Part shown: positions 35,883 through 45,879 of the stretch, piece by piece | How the letters are laid out: each line of letters starts with the position of its first letter | Numbering within the stretch: position 1 is the stretch's first letter | Assembly: GCA_026418535.1 (NCBI GenBank) | Contig: JAOABC010000001.1 | Coordinates: 62,001 to 126,000, forward strand | Direction: 5' to 3' | DNA from: Hydrogenothermaceae bacterium | Lineage (GTDB): Bacteria; Aquificota; Aquificia; Aquificales; Hydrogenothermaceae | DNA: 64,000 bases | The notes under the pieces: model-generated | What the model was told of the DNA's origin: nothing | Seen by the model: only the letters and a program-made list of their open reading frames with translations | The model's database searches: none | Translations under genes and position numbers: made by a program

Positions 35883-37092
35883 ATACTCGATCTATTTTCT
35901 CTTTTACTATCCTTGCGGTTATCTCTGCAACAAAGTCTTTTAACTCCTCTTTTATTAATCTCTCTATCTCTGAAGACATTTTCTCCTGAAATTCTTTTCT
36001 TAACTGCTCTTTTAGATCTTGTTTTAATTTGTCTAACTCTTTTCTTGTCTCCTCTTGGAAGTCTATCTGAAGATAGTCTACTATCTTTTCCATCGCACGG
36101 TCTTTTTCTAAGAAGTTTCTTGCTATCTGTAGAGCCAAGTTCTTTAGCTCTTGGTCTGTGATTTGAATGTTGAAGTTTGCTACCATAATCTCTACTCCTT
36201 TGCTTAGTTCTTCCTGTTTTCTCTTTTGGAAGTACTCTTTAAAGAATTCAGATGTTTTTTTAATCTGAGGAGTTTCTTTAATCTCTACTACTTGATTAGC
36301 AGGTTCTACTTTGGGAGTTAAAGTCTCCTTTAGGGATTGGAGTTCTGTAGAGCTATACCCTATTCTTTGAGTGTTTTTTATTTTTGGGATTTCTATAACC
36401 TCTTGTTTAGTTTCTTTAGGTATCTCTGGCATTTCCAAAGAAGAGAACTCTATTTCCAAAGGAGTTTCTATCTTTACCGCTTCTTTTGGTTTTTCCATCT
36501 CGTATCCATAATCAAAGTCTATACTCTGAAACTCTTCCTCTTTAAGCTCTATCTCCTGGAAAGCTGGTTCCAGTTGTGGGGACTGCTCTATCTTAACACT
36601 TTTCTCAATTTCTTGAATATCAAGGTCTATAGGTTCTATTTCAAACTCAGGTGTAACATCAGAGGTTACAATCTCGTAAACCTCCTCTCTATGTTCCGGA
36701 ATGACTTTCTGCTTTCCAATTTTATCTTCCTGAATCTGTGTAGGCTTCACATCTACCATACTGTTTATGAAAGATACAACCTCATCTATCTGTTTGAATT
36801 TATCAAAGAATATTACCCTACTTTGAAAATATTCTGTGTCTATTGGATTCTCCGGAGATGTTAGACCCATAATCCTTTTATTATCTATTACACCTCTCGT
36901 AAGGAGATACTTAATATCGTCTTCTGCAAATATTCCAGAGGTGGTGTCATAGATTATTAGGTCTGGCTTTGAAGCTTCAAATTCTTTCAGGAAAGATATC
37001 GTATCCCTGTAAGGTATTATCTCTACCTGCTTTATAATATTCTTAAGGTTCTCAATATACTTAACATCAAAAGATATGACAGCTACCTTCAT
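35869..37092 (-). CDS. Receiver-like protein with acidic linker and C-terminal coiled coil
   Basis: About 407 residues in three parts. Residues 1-115 resemble a response-regulator receiver (KVAVISFDVKYIENL, LIIYDTTSG) but the acidic pocket is incomplete. Residues 120-300 are low-complexity, rich in Glu, Ile, Pro and Gln. Residues 300-407 form a long coiled coil (KELDKLKQDLKEQLRKEFQE) with amphipathic ends. No full family match is recognised. ATG 37092 is preferred to ATG 37095 because AGGAGG then has normal spacing. It converges on the flippase gene with 14 shared bases. Confidence 0.7.
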   Translation of the reverse strand: MKVAVISFDVKYIENLKNIIKQVEIIPYRDTISFLKEFEASKPDLIIYDTTSGIFAEDDIKYLLTRGVIDNKRIMGLTSPENPIDTEYFQSRVIFFDKFKQIDEVVSFINSMVDVKPTQIQEDKIGKQKVIPEHREEVYEIVTSDVTPEFEIEPIDLDIQEIEKSVKIEQSPQLEPAFQEIELKEEEFQSIDFDYGYEMEKPKEAVKIETPLEIEFSSLEMPEIPKETKQEVIEIPKIKNTQRIGYSSTELQSLKETLTPKVEPANQVVEIKETPQIKKTSEFFKEYFQKRKQEELSKGVEIMVANFNIQITDQELKNLALQIARNFLEKDRAMEKIVDYLQIDFQEETRKELDKLKQDLKEQLRKEFQEKMSSEIERLIKEELKDFVAEITARIVKEKIDRVFRSF

Positions 37093-37142
37093 CATAACCT
37101 CCTACAGGTTTACGGATATTTTACTCTTCGTCAGAATTTTTA

Positions 37143-37148
37143 TATAAT
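37143..37148 (+). promoter_or_regulatory. Putative -10 box for khtT-khtU
   Basis: TATAAT about 32 bases before the khtT ATG, in an 88-base divergent interval. Confidence 0.45.
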
Positions 37149-37180
37149 TTAACCATAAAAAGAATTTCTGAGGTTATAAA

Positions 37181-37678
37181 ATGAAGTTTAGAGAGACAGA
37201 TCTACCAGGGATAGGAAAGAAGTTCTCAGTGATCACAGCAAACAAGGAAAAAGTGAGCGTCATCATCCACATCTCCGGTAAGAGAGAGATCTACCTTTTC
37301 AGTAAGGATGACTTTGACGAACCTGCTTGCTCCTTTGTCCTCAGTGATGAAGAGGCAAATCAACTTGGCTCTATCCTAATGGGAGCTTACTTTAAACCAG
37401 AAGGGGAAGAAGAAAAAGAGATGTTTATGAAAAACCTTGTGATCGAGTGGGTAAATGTTGAGAAGAACCTTCCCATAACAAATAGATCTATAAGAGAGCT
37501 ACAGATAAGAAAACATACAGGAGTAAATGTAGTCTCTATCATCAGAGGTAACCAAACGATAACGAATCCGTCTCCAGATGAAGTTATAAAGGAAGGGGAT
37601 ACCCTCGTAATAATAGGTAACAAAGAACAGATAGAGAGGTTTTTTCAGACATTCTACCCTCACTGTGAGTTGGGATGA
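37181..37678 (+). CDS. khtT: KhtT-like regulatory subunit of a K+/H+ antiporter
   Basis: A 165-residue cytosolic protein. The C-terminal TrkA-C (RCK_C) domain spans about 85-165 (IRELQIRKHTGVNVVSIIRG, IKEGDTLVIIGNKEQIERF). The N-terminal part matches the KhtT type (ETDLPGIGKKFSVITANK). In Bacillus, KhtT gates the KhtU antiporter. Its stop overlaps the khtU start (ATGA), which supports the pairing. Confidence 0.88.
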   Translation: MKFRETDLPGIGKKFSVITANKEKVSVIIHISGKREIYLFSKDDFDEPACSFVLSDEEANQLGSILMGAYFKPEGEEEKEMFMKNLVIEWVNVEKNLPITNRSIRELQIRKHTGVNVVSIIRGNQTITNPSPDEVIKEGDTLVIIGNKEQIERFFQTFYPHCELG

Positions 37679-38850
37679 TAGAAGGTTTCAATATGCCCTT
37701 CTTACTGGAGTTTGGACTAATAAACATAACACTCTTCTTAGCTGGATATCTAGGAAAGGTTTTAAGGCTTCCATCTGTAATATTCTACATTCTTATAGGT
37801 CTGTTCTTGGGTAAAGTCGTCCATGAAGATGAGACTATAGAAAGGTTCAGTGAGCTTGGTATAGTTCTCCTGTTTTTCTATCTGGGTTTGGAGTTTAACA
37901 TAGCCAGGGCGACGTCCACTGCAAGAAGAATATGGGTCGTTGGGCTTCTAGATGTGTTTTTCAACTTCTTTCTCATACTTTTAGCTCTTAAGATCATTGG
38001 ATTTTCTTGGTTAATATCCTTACTTGGAGGAGCAGTAGCCTATGCATCATCCTCAGCTATAACTACAAAGGCAATAGCAGATAATAGGAGGATAGCAAAC
38101 CCAGAAACTGAGATGATTCTTGGTCTGATGGTGTTTGAGGATATAGTTGCCCCGCTCCTCCTCGCTGTTTTAGCAGGTGTTATGGCAGGGGGCGAGTTGA
38201 CACCAACCCTCTTTGGTATAATTGCTTTAAAGGTTATCGCAGTATTCTCGTTTGTATACCTGATAATAATGATTTTCAGGGAGAGGCTATCTAACTTTAT
38301 AGACAAATTCATAAACGAAGATCTGTTCATACTCTTTGCATTTGGTGGTCTGATAGTTTTTGCAGGGTTAACTCAGTTTATAGGGTTATCTGAAGCCATA
38401 GGAGCCTTCCTTATGGGAATGATAATATCTGAGACTGGCAAGTCACACGAAGTTGAAAAAAGCATGTTCTCTATAAAAGAGTTGGCTGTTGCAATATTCT
38501 TCTTCCTATTTGGTGCTAATATCGTTATAGATAGAAGTATGTTGGAGTTTAAGTTTCTCTTGACTCTCTTCATAATAGTGGTTCTATCCATACTGGGTAA
38601 GTTCTTAACTGGTTACTTTGGAGGTCTGTACTATGGCTTATCTAAAAGAACTTCCATAACGGCAGGTTTCTCAATCATAAACAGAGGAGAGTTTTCAATT
38701 GTAATCTCAAAGATATCTCCTACCAACTTTTTGCCTCTCTTTGGAAGTTACATACTGATAATGTCTATAGTTGGGATACTGTTTGCTCAGTACGCTCCAA
38801 AGTTATCAAAGTTTATAATAAAGCCTCAAAAGGCTCCAAACCTTGATTGA
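37675..38850 (+). CDS. khtU: KhtU-like CPA2 K+/H+ antiporter
   Basis: A 391-residue membrane protein with about 12 hydrophobic segments and CPA2 motifs: [17 protein letters not shown], a long segment ending [15 protein letters not shown] with the ion-site residues near 155, and [15 protein letters not shown] near 330. It follows khtT with four shared bases. The pair would export K+ under alkaline or electrophilic stress. A second CPA2 antiporter without a TrkA domain lies at 17.2-18.4 kb. Confidence 0.9.
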   Translation: MIEGFNMPFLLEFGLINITLFLAGYLGKVLRLPSVIFYILIGLFLGKVVHEDETIERFSELGIVLLFFYLGLEFNIARATSTARRIWVVGLLDVFFNFFLILLALKIIGFSWLISLLGGAVAYASSSAITTKAIADNRRIANPETEMILGLMVFEDIVAPLLLAVLAGVMAGGELTPTLFGIIALKVIAVFSFVYLIIMIFRERLSNFIDKFINEDLFILFAFGGLIVFAGLTQFIGLSEAIGAFLMGMIISETGKSHEVEKSMFSIKELAVAIFFFLFGANIVIDRSMLEFKFLLTLFIIVVLSILGKFLTGYFGGLYYGLSKRTSITAGFSIINRGEFSIVISKISPTNFLPLFGSYILIMSIVGILFAQYAPKLSKFIIKPQKAPNLD

Positions 38851-38893
38851 TGCTTTGTGTTATCATATTTTTAAAGCCAAAAAGGAGGTCTTA

Positions 38894-40177
38894 ATGAGAT
38901 TAGACAGATCTAAAGCTCTGTTTATAGAAGCTCAAAAGTTTTTAGTTGGGGGAGTTAACTCTCCTGTAAGAGCTTTTAAGTCAGTAGGAGCAGACCCTGT
39001 CTTCATAAGCAGAGGTAAGGGAAGTAGGATATGGGATGAGGACGGTAATGAGTATATAGACTATGTTTTATCTTGGGGACCCCTTATATTCGGACATGCC
39101 CACGACCAGATACTAAACGCTATGAAGCAGATCTCAAACTTCGGGACAAGTTTTGGAGCTCCCACTAAGATAGAGGTAGAGATGGCAAAAGCTGTTGTGG
39201 AAGGGGTAAAGTCTGTCCAGATGGTGAGGTTCGTAAACTCCGGAACGGAAGCAACGATGAGTGCCATAAGGCTTGCTCGTGGCTACACAGGAAGAAAGTA
39301 CATAGTGAAGTTCGAAGGTTGTTATCATGGTCATGGAGATAGTCTTCTTGTTTCTGCAGGCTCCGGAGTGGCCACGTTACGTATTCCTGGGACCCCTGGT
39401 ATTCCGGAAGAACTAGCCAACTTAACTATAGTTTTACCCTACAATAATACAGAAGCCTTAGAAGAGGCATTTAGAAAGCACGGAGAAAACATAGCATGTG
39501 TCATTATCGAGCCAGTTGCTGGCAATATGGGAGTGGTAGCTCCACCTAAAGAATACCATCAGAGATTAAGAGAACTGACAAGAGAGTATGGGGCATTACT
39601 GATATTCGATGAGGTTATGACGGGTTTTAGACTGGCCTACGGCGGAGCTCAAGAACTATACGGAATAGAGCCTGATTTAACTACATTTGGTAAAGTTATC
39701 GGGGGAGGCTTACCTGTTGGAGCTTACGGTGGGAGAAGAGAGATTATGGAGTACGTGTCTCCAGTGGGACCTGTTTACCAAGCAGGTACCCTTTCTGGAA
39801 ACCCACTTGCAATGGCAGCAGGACTGGCACAACTAAACCTATTAAAAGAGACAAACCCTTATCCTGAACTTAATAAGAAGGGTGAGTTCTTAGAAAGAGG
39901 TATAAAGGAAATATCAAAGATTACTGGAAAACCTATAACAGTAAACAGAGTGGGTTCTATGATAACCGCTTTCTTTACAGAGAAGGAGGTGGTGGACTTT
40001 CAGACGGCAAAGACCTCAGACGCCCAGCTCTTTTCAAAGTTCTTCAGAGGTTTACTCCAAGAGGGAGTTTACCTTCCTGCATCCCAGTTTGAAGCATTCT
40101 TCTTAAGCACTGCCCACTCTCAGGCAGACTTAGAGATAACCTTACAGAAAATGGAAAAGGTGATAAAAGGTATATAA
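38894..40177 (+). CDS. hemL: Glutamate-1-semialdehyde 2,1-aminomutase
   Basis: A 427-residue PLP aminomutase making 5-aminolevulinate in the C5 haem pathway. It has [16 protein letters not shown], the substrate-site [28 protein letters not shown] and the PLP lysine in [21 protein letters not shown] 38894 follows AAAGGAGG with normal spacing; the longer frame from 38843 overlaps khtU and adds unrelated residues. Confidence 0.96.
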   Translation: MRLDRSKALFIEAQKFLVGGVNSPVRAFKSVGADPVFISRGKGSRIWDEDGNEYIDYVLSWGPLIFGHAHDQILNAMKQISNFGTSFGAPTKIEVEMAKAVVEGVKSVQMVRFVNSGTEATMSAIRLARGYTGRKYIVKFEGCYHGHGDSLLVSAGSGVATLRIPGTPGIPEELANLTIVLPYNNTEALEEAFRKHGENIACVIIEPVAGNMGVVAPPKEYHQRLRELTREYGALLIFDEVMTGFRLAYGGAQELYGIEPDLTTFGKVIGGGLPVGAYGGRREIMEYVSPVGPVYQAGTLSGNPLAMAAGLAQLNLLKETNPYPELNKKGEFLERGIKEISKITGKPITVNRVGSMITAFFTEKEVVDFQTAKTSDAQLFSKFFRGLLQEGVYLPASQFEAFFLSTAHSQADLEITLQKMEKVIKGI

Positions 40178-40178
40178 G

Positions 40179-40631
40179 ATGAAGTGTCCGAAGTGTGGAA
40201 GCTTAGAGGATAAAGTCTTGGAAACGAGACAGTCAAAAGATGGGATGGTTATAAAGAGAAGAAGGGAATGTTTAGCCTGTGGATACAGGTATACCACCTA
40301 TGAGAGGATAGAAGAAGAGACAATAAAAGTCATAAAGAAAGATGGGAGGACCGAACCGTTTAATAAAGATAAAATAGCAAATGGAATAAAACTCGCCTCT
40401 AAAAGCAGACCAATACTAGAGGAACAGATAAGGAACATAGCTGAAGAGATAGAGAGGTACCTTTTAGATGAGGGAAAGCTTACCACAACAAGCTACGAGA
40501 TAGGAGAGTTTGTTAAGGAAAGGCTTAAAAAGCTTGATAAAGTAGCCTATCTTAGATTTCTATCAGTCTATGAAGATTTTAAGGATGTAGAAGACTTTGA
40601 AGAAAAAATCCGGCAGATAAAGAAGGAGTGA
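40179..40631 (+). CDS. nrdR: Transcriptional repressor NrdR
   Basis: A 150-residue regulator of ribonucleotide reductase genes. The N-terminal zinc ribbon has C3, C6, C31 and C34 (MKCPKCGS, RECLACGYRYTTYER), followed by an ATP-cone domain (KKDGRTEPFNKDKIANGI). It starts right after the hemL stop. No obvious NrdR box was spotted in the window. Confidence 0.97.
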   Translation: MKCPKCGSLEDKVLETRQSKDGMVIKRRRECLACGYRYTTYERIEEETIKVIKKDGRTEPFNKDKIANGIKLASKSRPILEEQIRNIAEEIERYLLDEGKLTTTSYEIGEFVKERLKKLDKVAYLRFLSVYEDFKDVEDFEEKIRQIKKE

Positions 40632-40635
40632 TGGT

Positions 40636-41400
40636 TTGAGCAGTTTAGAGGCTTTTATACTTGGAGTAATAGAGGGTCTGACAGAGTTCTTACCTGTATC
40701 TTCAACGGGACATCTCATTCTGGTGTCTCATCTCTTAGGTGTAGAGCAGACAGAAACCCACAAAGCCTTTGAGGTTTCTATACAACTAGGCTCTATAATG
40801 GCTGTTCTTTTTCTATACTGGAAGAGGTTCTTTGAGGTACAGGTTATGAAGAGGCTCGTTTTAGCCTTTATACCAACTGGAATACTTGGTTTTTTGCTGT
40901 ACAAGCTTATAAAGTCTCTGTTTAGTCCCTATGTTGTAGTGTTTATGTTGATCTTTGGAGGTGTTGTGCTTATAGTCATAGAATATTACCATAAAGAAAA
41001 AGGGTATGGTATAAAACAAATTGAGGATGTAAACTACAGTAGGTCCTTTTTACTTGGAGTATTTCAGTCACTGGCTATGATTCCAGGTACATCAAGGTCT
41101 GGAGCTACTATAATAGGAGGACTTCTCCTGAACTTGGACAGAAAGACGGCTGCTGAGTTTTCTTTTCTCCTTGCAGTTCCTACTATGTTCATGGCTACAT
41201 TCTATGATATATACAAAAACCATGCAAGTTTTAACCTCTCGGACTGGAACAATCTTTTAATAGGTTTTTTCACTGCTTTTGTGTTTGGAATGTTGGCTAT
41301 AAAACTGCTTTTGAGATTCGTTTCTACCCATAACTTTATACCTTTTGGTATGTACAGAATATTTATCGGTATAGTCTACCTCTTAGTGGTGTTGAGGTAA
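40636..41400 (+). CDS. uppP: Undecaprenyl-diphosphate phosphatase (UppP/BacA)
   Basis: A 254-residue membrane phosphatase recycling the lipid carrier of cell-wall synthesis. It shows GVIEGLTEFLPVSSTGHLIL (Glu-rich motif and PxSSxGH) and MIPGTSRSGATIIGGLLL (the arginine motif). The start is TTG 40636, five bases after nrdR. It serves the same carrier cycle as murE, murC and the polyprenyl glycosyltransferase in this window. Confidence 0.96.
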   Translation: MSSLEAFILGVIEGLTEFLPVSSTGHLILVSHLLGVEQTETHKAFEVSIQLGSIMAVLFLYWKRFFEVQVMKRLVLAFIPTGILGFLLYKLIKSLFSPYVVVFMLIFGGVVLIVIEYYHKEKGYGIKQIEDVNYSRSFLLGVFQSLAMIPGTSRSGATIIGGLLLNLDRKTAAEFSFLLAVPTMFMATFYDIYKNHASFNLSDWNNLLIGFFTAFVFGMLAIKLLLRFVSTHNFIPFGMYRIFIGIVYLLVVLR

Positions 41401-41404
41401 GTAG

Positions 41405-42187
41405 ATGAACATACTACAGAAGATTATCCAGACAAAGTATGAAGAGCTTACAAGCTATACCACAGATTATTTGAAAATCCTGGAAAAATTGGCTCTAGAT
41501 AGAAAGAAGAAGGTGTCGAACTTTAAAAAGGCTCTAAAAGGTAAGGGAATAAACATCATCGCAGAAGTTAAGAAGGCATCTCCTTCAAAAGGAGTGATAA
41601 GGCATGTTTTTGACCCTGTAAAAATAGCTGTAGAATATGAAGAGAACGGAGCAAGGGCTATTTCTGTTCTGACAGATAGACAGTATTTCCAGGGTTCTAT
41701 AGAGTATTTGGCCGAGATTTCAAAGGTCGTTAAGATGCCTCTACTTAGGAAGGACTTTATCATAGATGAAAGACAGATCCTGGAAGCATACGCCTATGGA
41801 GCTGATAGCTATCTTTTAATAGCAAAGGTGTTAAACAAAGAAAGACTCAAAGAGCTCATCTCCTCCGGGAGGGAGATAGATCTAGAGCCTTTAGTTGAGG
41901 TCCACTCTGAAGAAGAAGCTATTAAGTCTGTGGAAGCAGGTGCCAAGATAGTAGGGATAAACAATAGGAACTTAGAAGACTTCACTGTAGATATAAACCT
42001 CTCTAAGACCTTAGCGCCTAAATTGAAAGAGATGGGGGTAGAAGTAGTAATAGCAGAAAGTGGTATATCCACAAGGGAAGAAATAGAAGAGTTAAGAAAG
42101 TGTGGAGTTGATGGATTTTTGATAGGAGAGTCTCTCATGAGAGAGCCAGATATAGGTAAGAAGTTAAGGGAATTGACAGGACCATAA
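41405..42187 (+). CDS. trpC: Indole-3-glycerol phosphate synthase
   Basis: A 260-residue TIM barrel of tryptophan synthesis. It contains NIIAEVKKASPSKGVI, ISVLTDRQYFQGS, LRKDFIIDERQI with the catalytic Lys, LVEVHSEEEA, GINNRNLEDF and IAESGISTREEI. It starts five bases after uppP. No other trp gene is nearby, as is common in Aquificota. Confidence 0.97.
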   Translation: MNILQKIIQTKYEELTSYTTDYLKILEKLALDRKKKVSNFKKALKGKGINIIAEVKKASPSKGVIRHVFDPVKIAVEYEENGARAISVLTDRQYFQGSIEYLAEISKVVKMPLLRKDFIIDERQILEAYAYGADSYLLIAKVLNKERLKELISSGREIDLEPLVEVHSEEEAIKSVEAGAKIVGINNRNLEDFTVDINLSKTLAPKLKEMGVEVVIAESGISTREEIEELRKCGVDGFLIGESLMREPDIGKKLRELTGP

Positions 42188-42238
42188 GAAATATCTACCT
42201 TTTATATAGAAACTCTCGAGAATAGAGGGTGGTAAGAT

Positions 42239-43990
42239 ATGTATCAGAACATAAACAAAAAACTAGCTGGTATATTTAGAAATATGTCCCACATATACGA
42301 CTTCCTAGATGATAAGTTCCGGAGTCTTGCCTATCAGAGAGCCTCTCAGATATTAGATGACCTGCCCGATGATATCAGAAACTACATTCAATCCGGAGAA
42401 ACACACCATCTTAGAGGGATAGGTAGCGGTATAGAGGAAAAGATAGAAGAGTTCATAAAAACTGGAAAGATCAACAAGTACGAAGAACTCAAAAAACTGA
42501 TCCCAACTGATTTTATAGAACTGATGAAAGTCCAAGGGTTTGGACCAAAAACCTTAAAGAAGATAAACCAAGAACTTGGCATAAACACTAAAGAAGAGCT
42601 TATAAAAGCTCTAAAAGATGGTAGAGTAACATCTCTAAAAGGATTTGGGGAAAAGAAAGTTCAGAGTTTGCTAAAAGCCTTAGAAGTATACGAAAGTAGT
42701 CAAAAGAGACTACTTTTATGGGATGCACTGAATATAGGAAAAAGACTGGTAGAAAACCTAAAGACCTTAAAGGAAATAAAACAGATAGAGCTTGCAGGAA
42801 GCCTCCGGAGGAAGAAAGAAACAGTAGGAGATATAGACATACTTGTAGCCTGTGAAGGTAAGGATAGAGAGAAAGTATTAAACTACTTTACTACACTGGA
42901 GGATGTGAAAGAGGTAATAGCAAAAGGAGACACAAAAGCAAGCGTTATCATATACGAAAAAGATAGACAGGTAGACCTTAGGGTTCTAGACCCCCAGGAG
43001 TGGGGTAGTGGACTTCAGTACTTCACCGGTTCAAAGGAACACAACGTCCGCTTTAGAGATATAGCAAAATCAAAAGGACTTAAAGTTAGTGAGTATGGCG
43101 TCTTCGACGCAAAGACAGGAAGTAAGATTGCCGGAGACAGGGAAGAGGATGTTTACAGAGTGGTTGGGCTACAGTGGATACCTCCGGAGATGAGAGAAGA
43201 TAGAGGAGAGATAGAGCTGGCCTTAGAAGGTAAAATCCACACCTTAGTAAAACTTTCAGACATAAAAGGAGACCTACACATCCATTCGACTTGGACAGAT
43301 GGGATGAACACTATCCAGGAGATAGTAGGCCACCTATTAAAACACTATAACTACCAGTACATATCCATAACAGATCACTCAAAGGCTGTGAGGGTAGCTC
43401 ACGGTTTAGATGAAGAGGACATACTTAGATACATAGAAGAGATAGATGGTATAAACAAAAAATTAGGGTTTAATTTTATAAAGAAGGGTATAGAGGTAGA
43501 TATAATGCTGGATGGTAGTTTAGACCTTCCGGATGAGATACTATCCAGGTTAGACTGGGTAGTTGCCTCGATTCATACCCACTTCAACAGAGACAACACA
43601 GACAGGGTATTAAAAGCCATGGAAAACCCTTATGTGTGTGTCATAGGACATCCAACAGGGAAGACTTTTGGCAGTAGGGAGGGATATCCCCTCTCTGAAG
43701 AGATAATAAAGTTAGCTAAAGAGACTAATACAGCTCTAGAGATAAACGCCCAACCAACAAGGATGGACCTACCAGATGTATGGATAAGGAAATGTGTGAA
43801 GAACGATGTGAAACTTGTTATCTCAACAGATAGTCACAGTCTGTCAAATTTTGCCTACATAGATATAGGGGTAGCCCTCGCAAGAAGAGGATGGGCAAAA
43901 AAAGAAGATATCCTAAACACAAGAAGCTGGGAAGATATAGAGAACTTTAAACAGATCAAAAGAAGGAGACTTGGAGCAAAGGTAAAGTAG
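42239..43990 (+). CDS. polX: PolX-family DNA polymerase/3'-5' exonuclease
   Basis: A 583-residue repair enzyme with two catalytic modules. The N-terminal X-family polymerase has HhH segments (HLRGIGSGIEEKIEEFI, LMKVQGFGPKTLKKINQ) and nucleotidyltransferase site ELAGSLRRKKETVGDIDILV, with further Asp in RQVDLRV. The C-terminal PHP domain (about 340-575) has DLHIHSTWTDGMNT, ITDHSKAVRV, IHTHFN and STDSHS, which bind the exonuclease metals. It acts in base-excision repair. Confidence 0.95.
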   Translation: MYQNINKKLAGIFRNMSHIYDFLDDKFRSLAYQRASQILDDLPDDIRNYIQSGETHHLRGIGSGIEEKIEEFIKTGKINKYEELKKLIPTDFIELMKVQGFGPKTLKKINQELGINTKEELIKALKDGRVTSLKGFGEKKVQSLLKALEVYESSQKRLLLWDALNIGKRLVENLKTLKEIKQIELAGSLRRKKETVGDIDILVACEGKDREKVLNYFTTLEDVKEVIAKGDTKASVIIYEKDRQVDLRVLDPQEWGSGLQYFTGSKEHNVRFRDIAKSKGLKVSEYGVFDAKTGSKIAGDREEDVYRVVGLQWIPPEMREDRGEIELALEGKIHTLVKLSDIKGDLHIHSTWTDGMNTIQEIVGHLLKHYNYQYISITDHSKAVRVAHGLDEEDILRYIEEIDGINKKLGFNFIKKGIEVDIMLDGSLDLPDEILSRLDWVVASIHTHFNRDNTDRVLKAMENPYVCVIGHPTGKTFGSREGYPLSEEIIKLAKETNTALEINAQPTRMDLPDVWIRKCVKNDVKLVISTDSHSLSNFAYIDIGVALARRGWAKKEDILNTRSWEDIENFKQIKRRRLGAKVK

Positions 43991-44008
43991 TTTTTCATCT
44001 CCTTCATT

Positions 44009-44014
44009 TATAAT
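44009..44014 (+). promoter_or_regulatory. Putative -10 box for gltX
   Basis: TATAAT 38 bases before the TTG start of gltX, with AGGAGG at 44037-44042. Confidence 0.45.
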
Positions 44015-44051
44015 AAAATAGGTAGTTTAAAAATGTAGGAGGTTTTTCCTT

Positions 44052-45488
44052 TTGAAGAGAGTTAGATTCGCGCCAAGCCCGACTGGATATCTGCACCTTG
44101 GCAACGCAAGGACAGCACTGTTTAACTATCTCTTTGCAAAGCACGAAAGGGCTATACTCATCCTCCGGATAGAGGATACAGACTTGGAGAGGTCAAAGAA
44201 AGAGTACGAAGATATGCTGATAGAGGACCTAAAGTGGCTTGGGATAAGTTGGGAAGAGGGTCCGGATGTAAGTGGTAATTTTGGACCTTACAGACAGTCT
44301 GAAAGAGTGGATATCTACAAAAAATATGTTCAAAAGCTAATAGAAGAAGGACACGCTTACTACTGCTACTGTTCAGAAGAAGAGCTTGAGCTGGAAAGGG
44401 AGAAAGCAATATCAGAAGGTAGAGCCTACAGATACTCCGGAAAGTGTAGGAACTTAACTCCTGAAGATAGAAAAGTTTACGAAGAGAAAAGAATAAAACC
44501 TACAGTAAGGTTCAAAGTTCCGGATAAAATAGTTGTATTCGAAGATATAATAAGAGGTGTAGTAGAGATAGATACCAAAGAGTTTGGAGACTTTGTGATA
44601 GTCCGGAAGGACGGTATACCAGTATACAACTTTGTAGTAGTGATAGACGATGCTCTCATGAATATCAGTCATGTGATAAGAGGAGAAGACCATCTATCTA
44701 ACACACCAAAACAGATAGTTATCTATGAAGCCCTGGGTTTTGATATCCCAAAATTCGCACACCTTCCTATAATTTTGGGAGAGGACAGGACAAAACTATC
44801 AAAAAGACACGGGGCTGTCTCTGTCCGAGCTCTAAAAGATGAAGGCTATCTACCTGAAGCAGTGTTTAACGCCCTCTCTCTCCTTGGTTGGCATCCAAAA
44901 GAGGAAAAAGAGATACTATCTAAAGAAGAGATTTTCAACCAGTTTAGACTGGAAGACGTGAATAGCTCTCCAGCTATTTTTGATAGGACTAAATTAAGAT
45001 GGATGAACGGTGTATACATTAGAGAGATAATATCCTTAGATGATCTAACAAAGAGAGCAACCGAGTTTTTCGAAGGTTTTGGATACATAGCAAACTTTGA
45101 GTACTACAGAAAAGTGATGGAAGCTATAAGAGATAGTATAGAAACATTACTAGATATAAAAGAGAGAGGGAGAGTCTTCTTCGTTGATGAGACTATATTC
45201 AGCGAAGAGGTGATCAAAGAAGTCCGCTTAGAGGAGAATTTCTACAGAGTAGTTCAAACATTCTACGAAAAAGTCAAAGATAGAGAAACCTTATCCAAAG
45301 AAGAATTTAAGAGTATAACTAAGGAGATACAGAAGGAGTTAAACATAAAAGGAAAAGCCTTATTCCATCCGTTAAGGATAGCCTTAACCGGAGAGTCTTC
45401 TGGAGTAGGATTAGACTTACTTGTGGATGTGATAGGAGCTGAAAGAACTAAGTTAAGACTAAGAAGGTTTTTGGAATATTTTGGATGA
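44052..45488 (+). CDS. gltX: Glutamyl-tRNA synthetase
   Basis: A 478-residue class I synthetase. RFAPSPTGYLHLGNARTAL holds the HIGH-like motif and RTKLSKRHGAVS the KMSKS-like loop. HVIRGEDHLSNTPKQI and the C-terminal helical anticodon domain (HPLRIALTGESSGVGL) are typical. The start is TTG behind AGGAGG. In many Aquificota GltX can charge both tRNA-Glu and tRNA-Gln, relying on an amidotransferase; specificity cannot be read here. Confidence 0.96.
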   Translation: MKRVRFAPSPTGYLHLGNARTALFNYLFAKHERAILILRIEDTDLERSKKEYEDMLIEDLKWLGISWEEGPDVSGNFGPYRQSERVDIYKKYVQKLIEEGHAYYCYCSEEELELEREKAISEGRAYRYSGKCRNLTPEDRKVYEEKRIKPTVRFKVPDKIVVFEDIIRGVVEIDTKEFGDFVIVRKDGIPVYNFVVVIDDALMNISHVIRGEDHLSNTPKQIVIYEALGFDIPKFAHLPIILGEDRTKLSKRHGAVSVRALKDEGYLPEAVFNALSLLGWHPKEEKEILSKEEIFNQFRLEDVNSSPAIFDRTKLRWMNGVYIREIISLDDLTKRATEFFEGFGYIANFEYYRKVMEAIRDSIETLLDIKERGRVFFVDETIFSEEVIKEVRLEENFYRVVQTFYEKVKDRETLSKEEFKSITKEIQKELNIKGKALFHPLRIALTGESSGVGLDLLVDVIGAERTKLRLRRFLEYFG

Positions 45489-45862
45489 TAGAGATAAAGG
45501 ACTTTAGAAAACTAAAGATAGTCTTTAAGAGAGAGGATGGTTCTTTTCTAACTATAGAGGATGTGGATAAACTCATAAACAGTACTATCGACCAGAGATC
45601 AATCTGGTTTTTGAGAGGGATCAAACATATCCTTGAGAACCACTACACAGAAGCTATAAAGAGATTCCAACTGGTAGATTCCCCAGATGCAGATCTACTG
45701 ATCCTCATGTGTAGCTATAAACTCCAGGACAGTTTTATACTGAACGAGTACAAGGATAAAAAAACAGAGGGTGGGGAGTTCTTTAAGTCTCTAAAAGTAT
45801 CTCCTTACTTTTACTACGAAGATGAAATTGTGGAAAAGAGTCAACCGTTGAAGATGTTGTAG
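45485..45862 (+). CDS. Hypothetical 125-residue protein, C-terminus possibly frameshifted
   Basis: ATG 45485 overlaps the gltX stop (ATGA). The protein has no signal or membrane segment and reads as a helical cytosolic protein (SIWFLRGIKHILENHYTEA). No family is recognised. After EIVEK the encoded tail is SQPLKML, but the other frame continues [18 protein letters not shown] to a stop at 45894, which looks like a more natural ending. A one-base slip at the A4 run near 45835 would explain it. Confidence 0.6.
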   Translation: MIEIKDFRKLKIVFKREDGSFLTIEDVDKLINSTIDQRSIWFLRGIKHILENHYTEAIKRFQLVDSPDADLLILMCSYKLQDSFILNEYKDKKTEGGEFFKSLKVSPYFYYEDEIVEKSQPLKML

Positions 45863-45879
45863 AGGCTCTAAAGGAGTTG

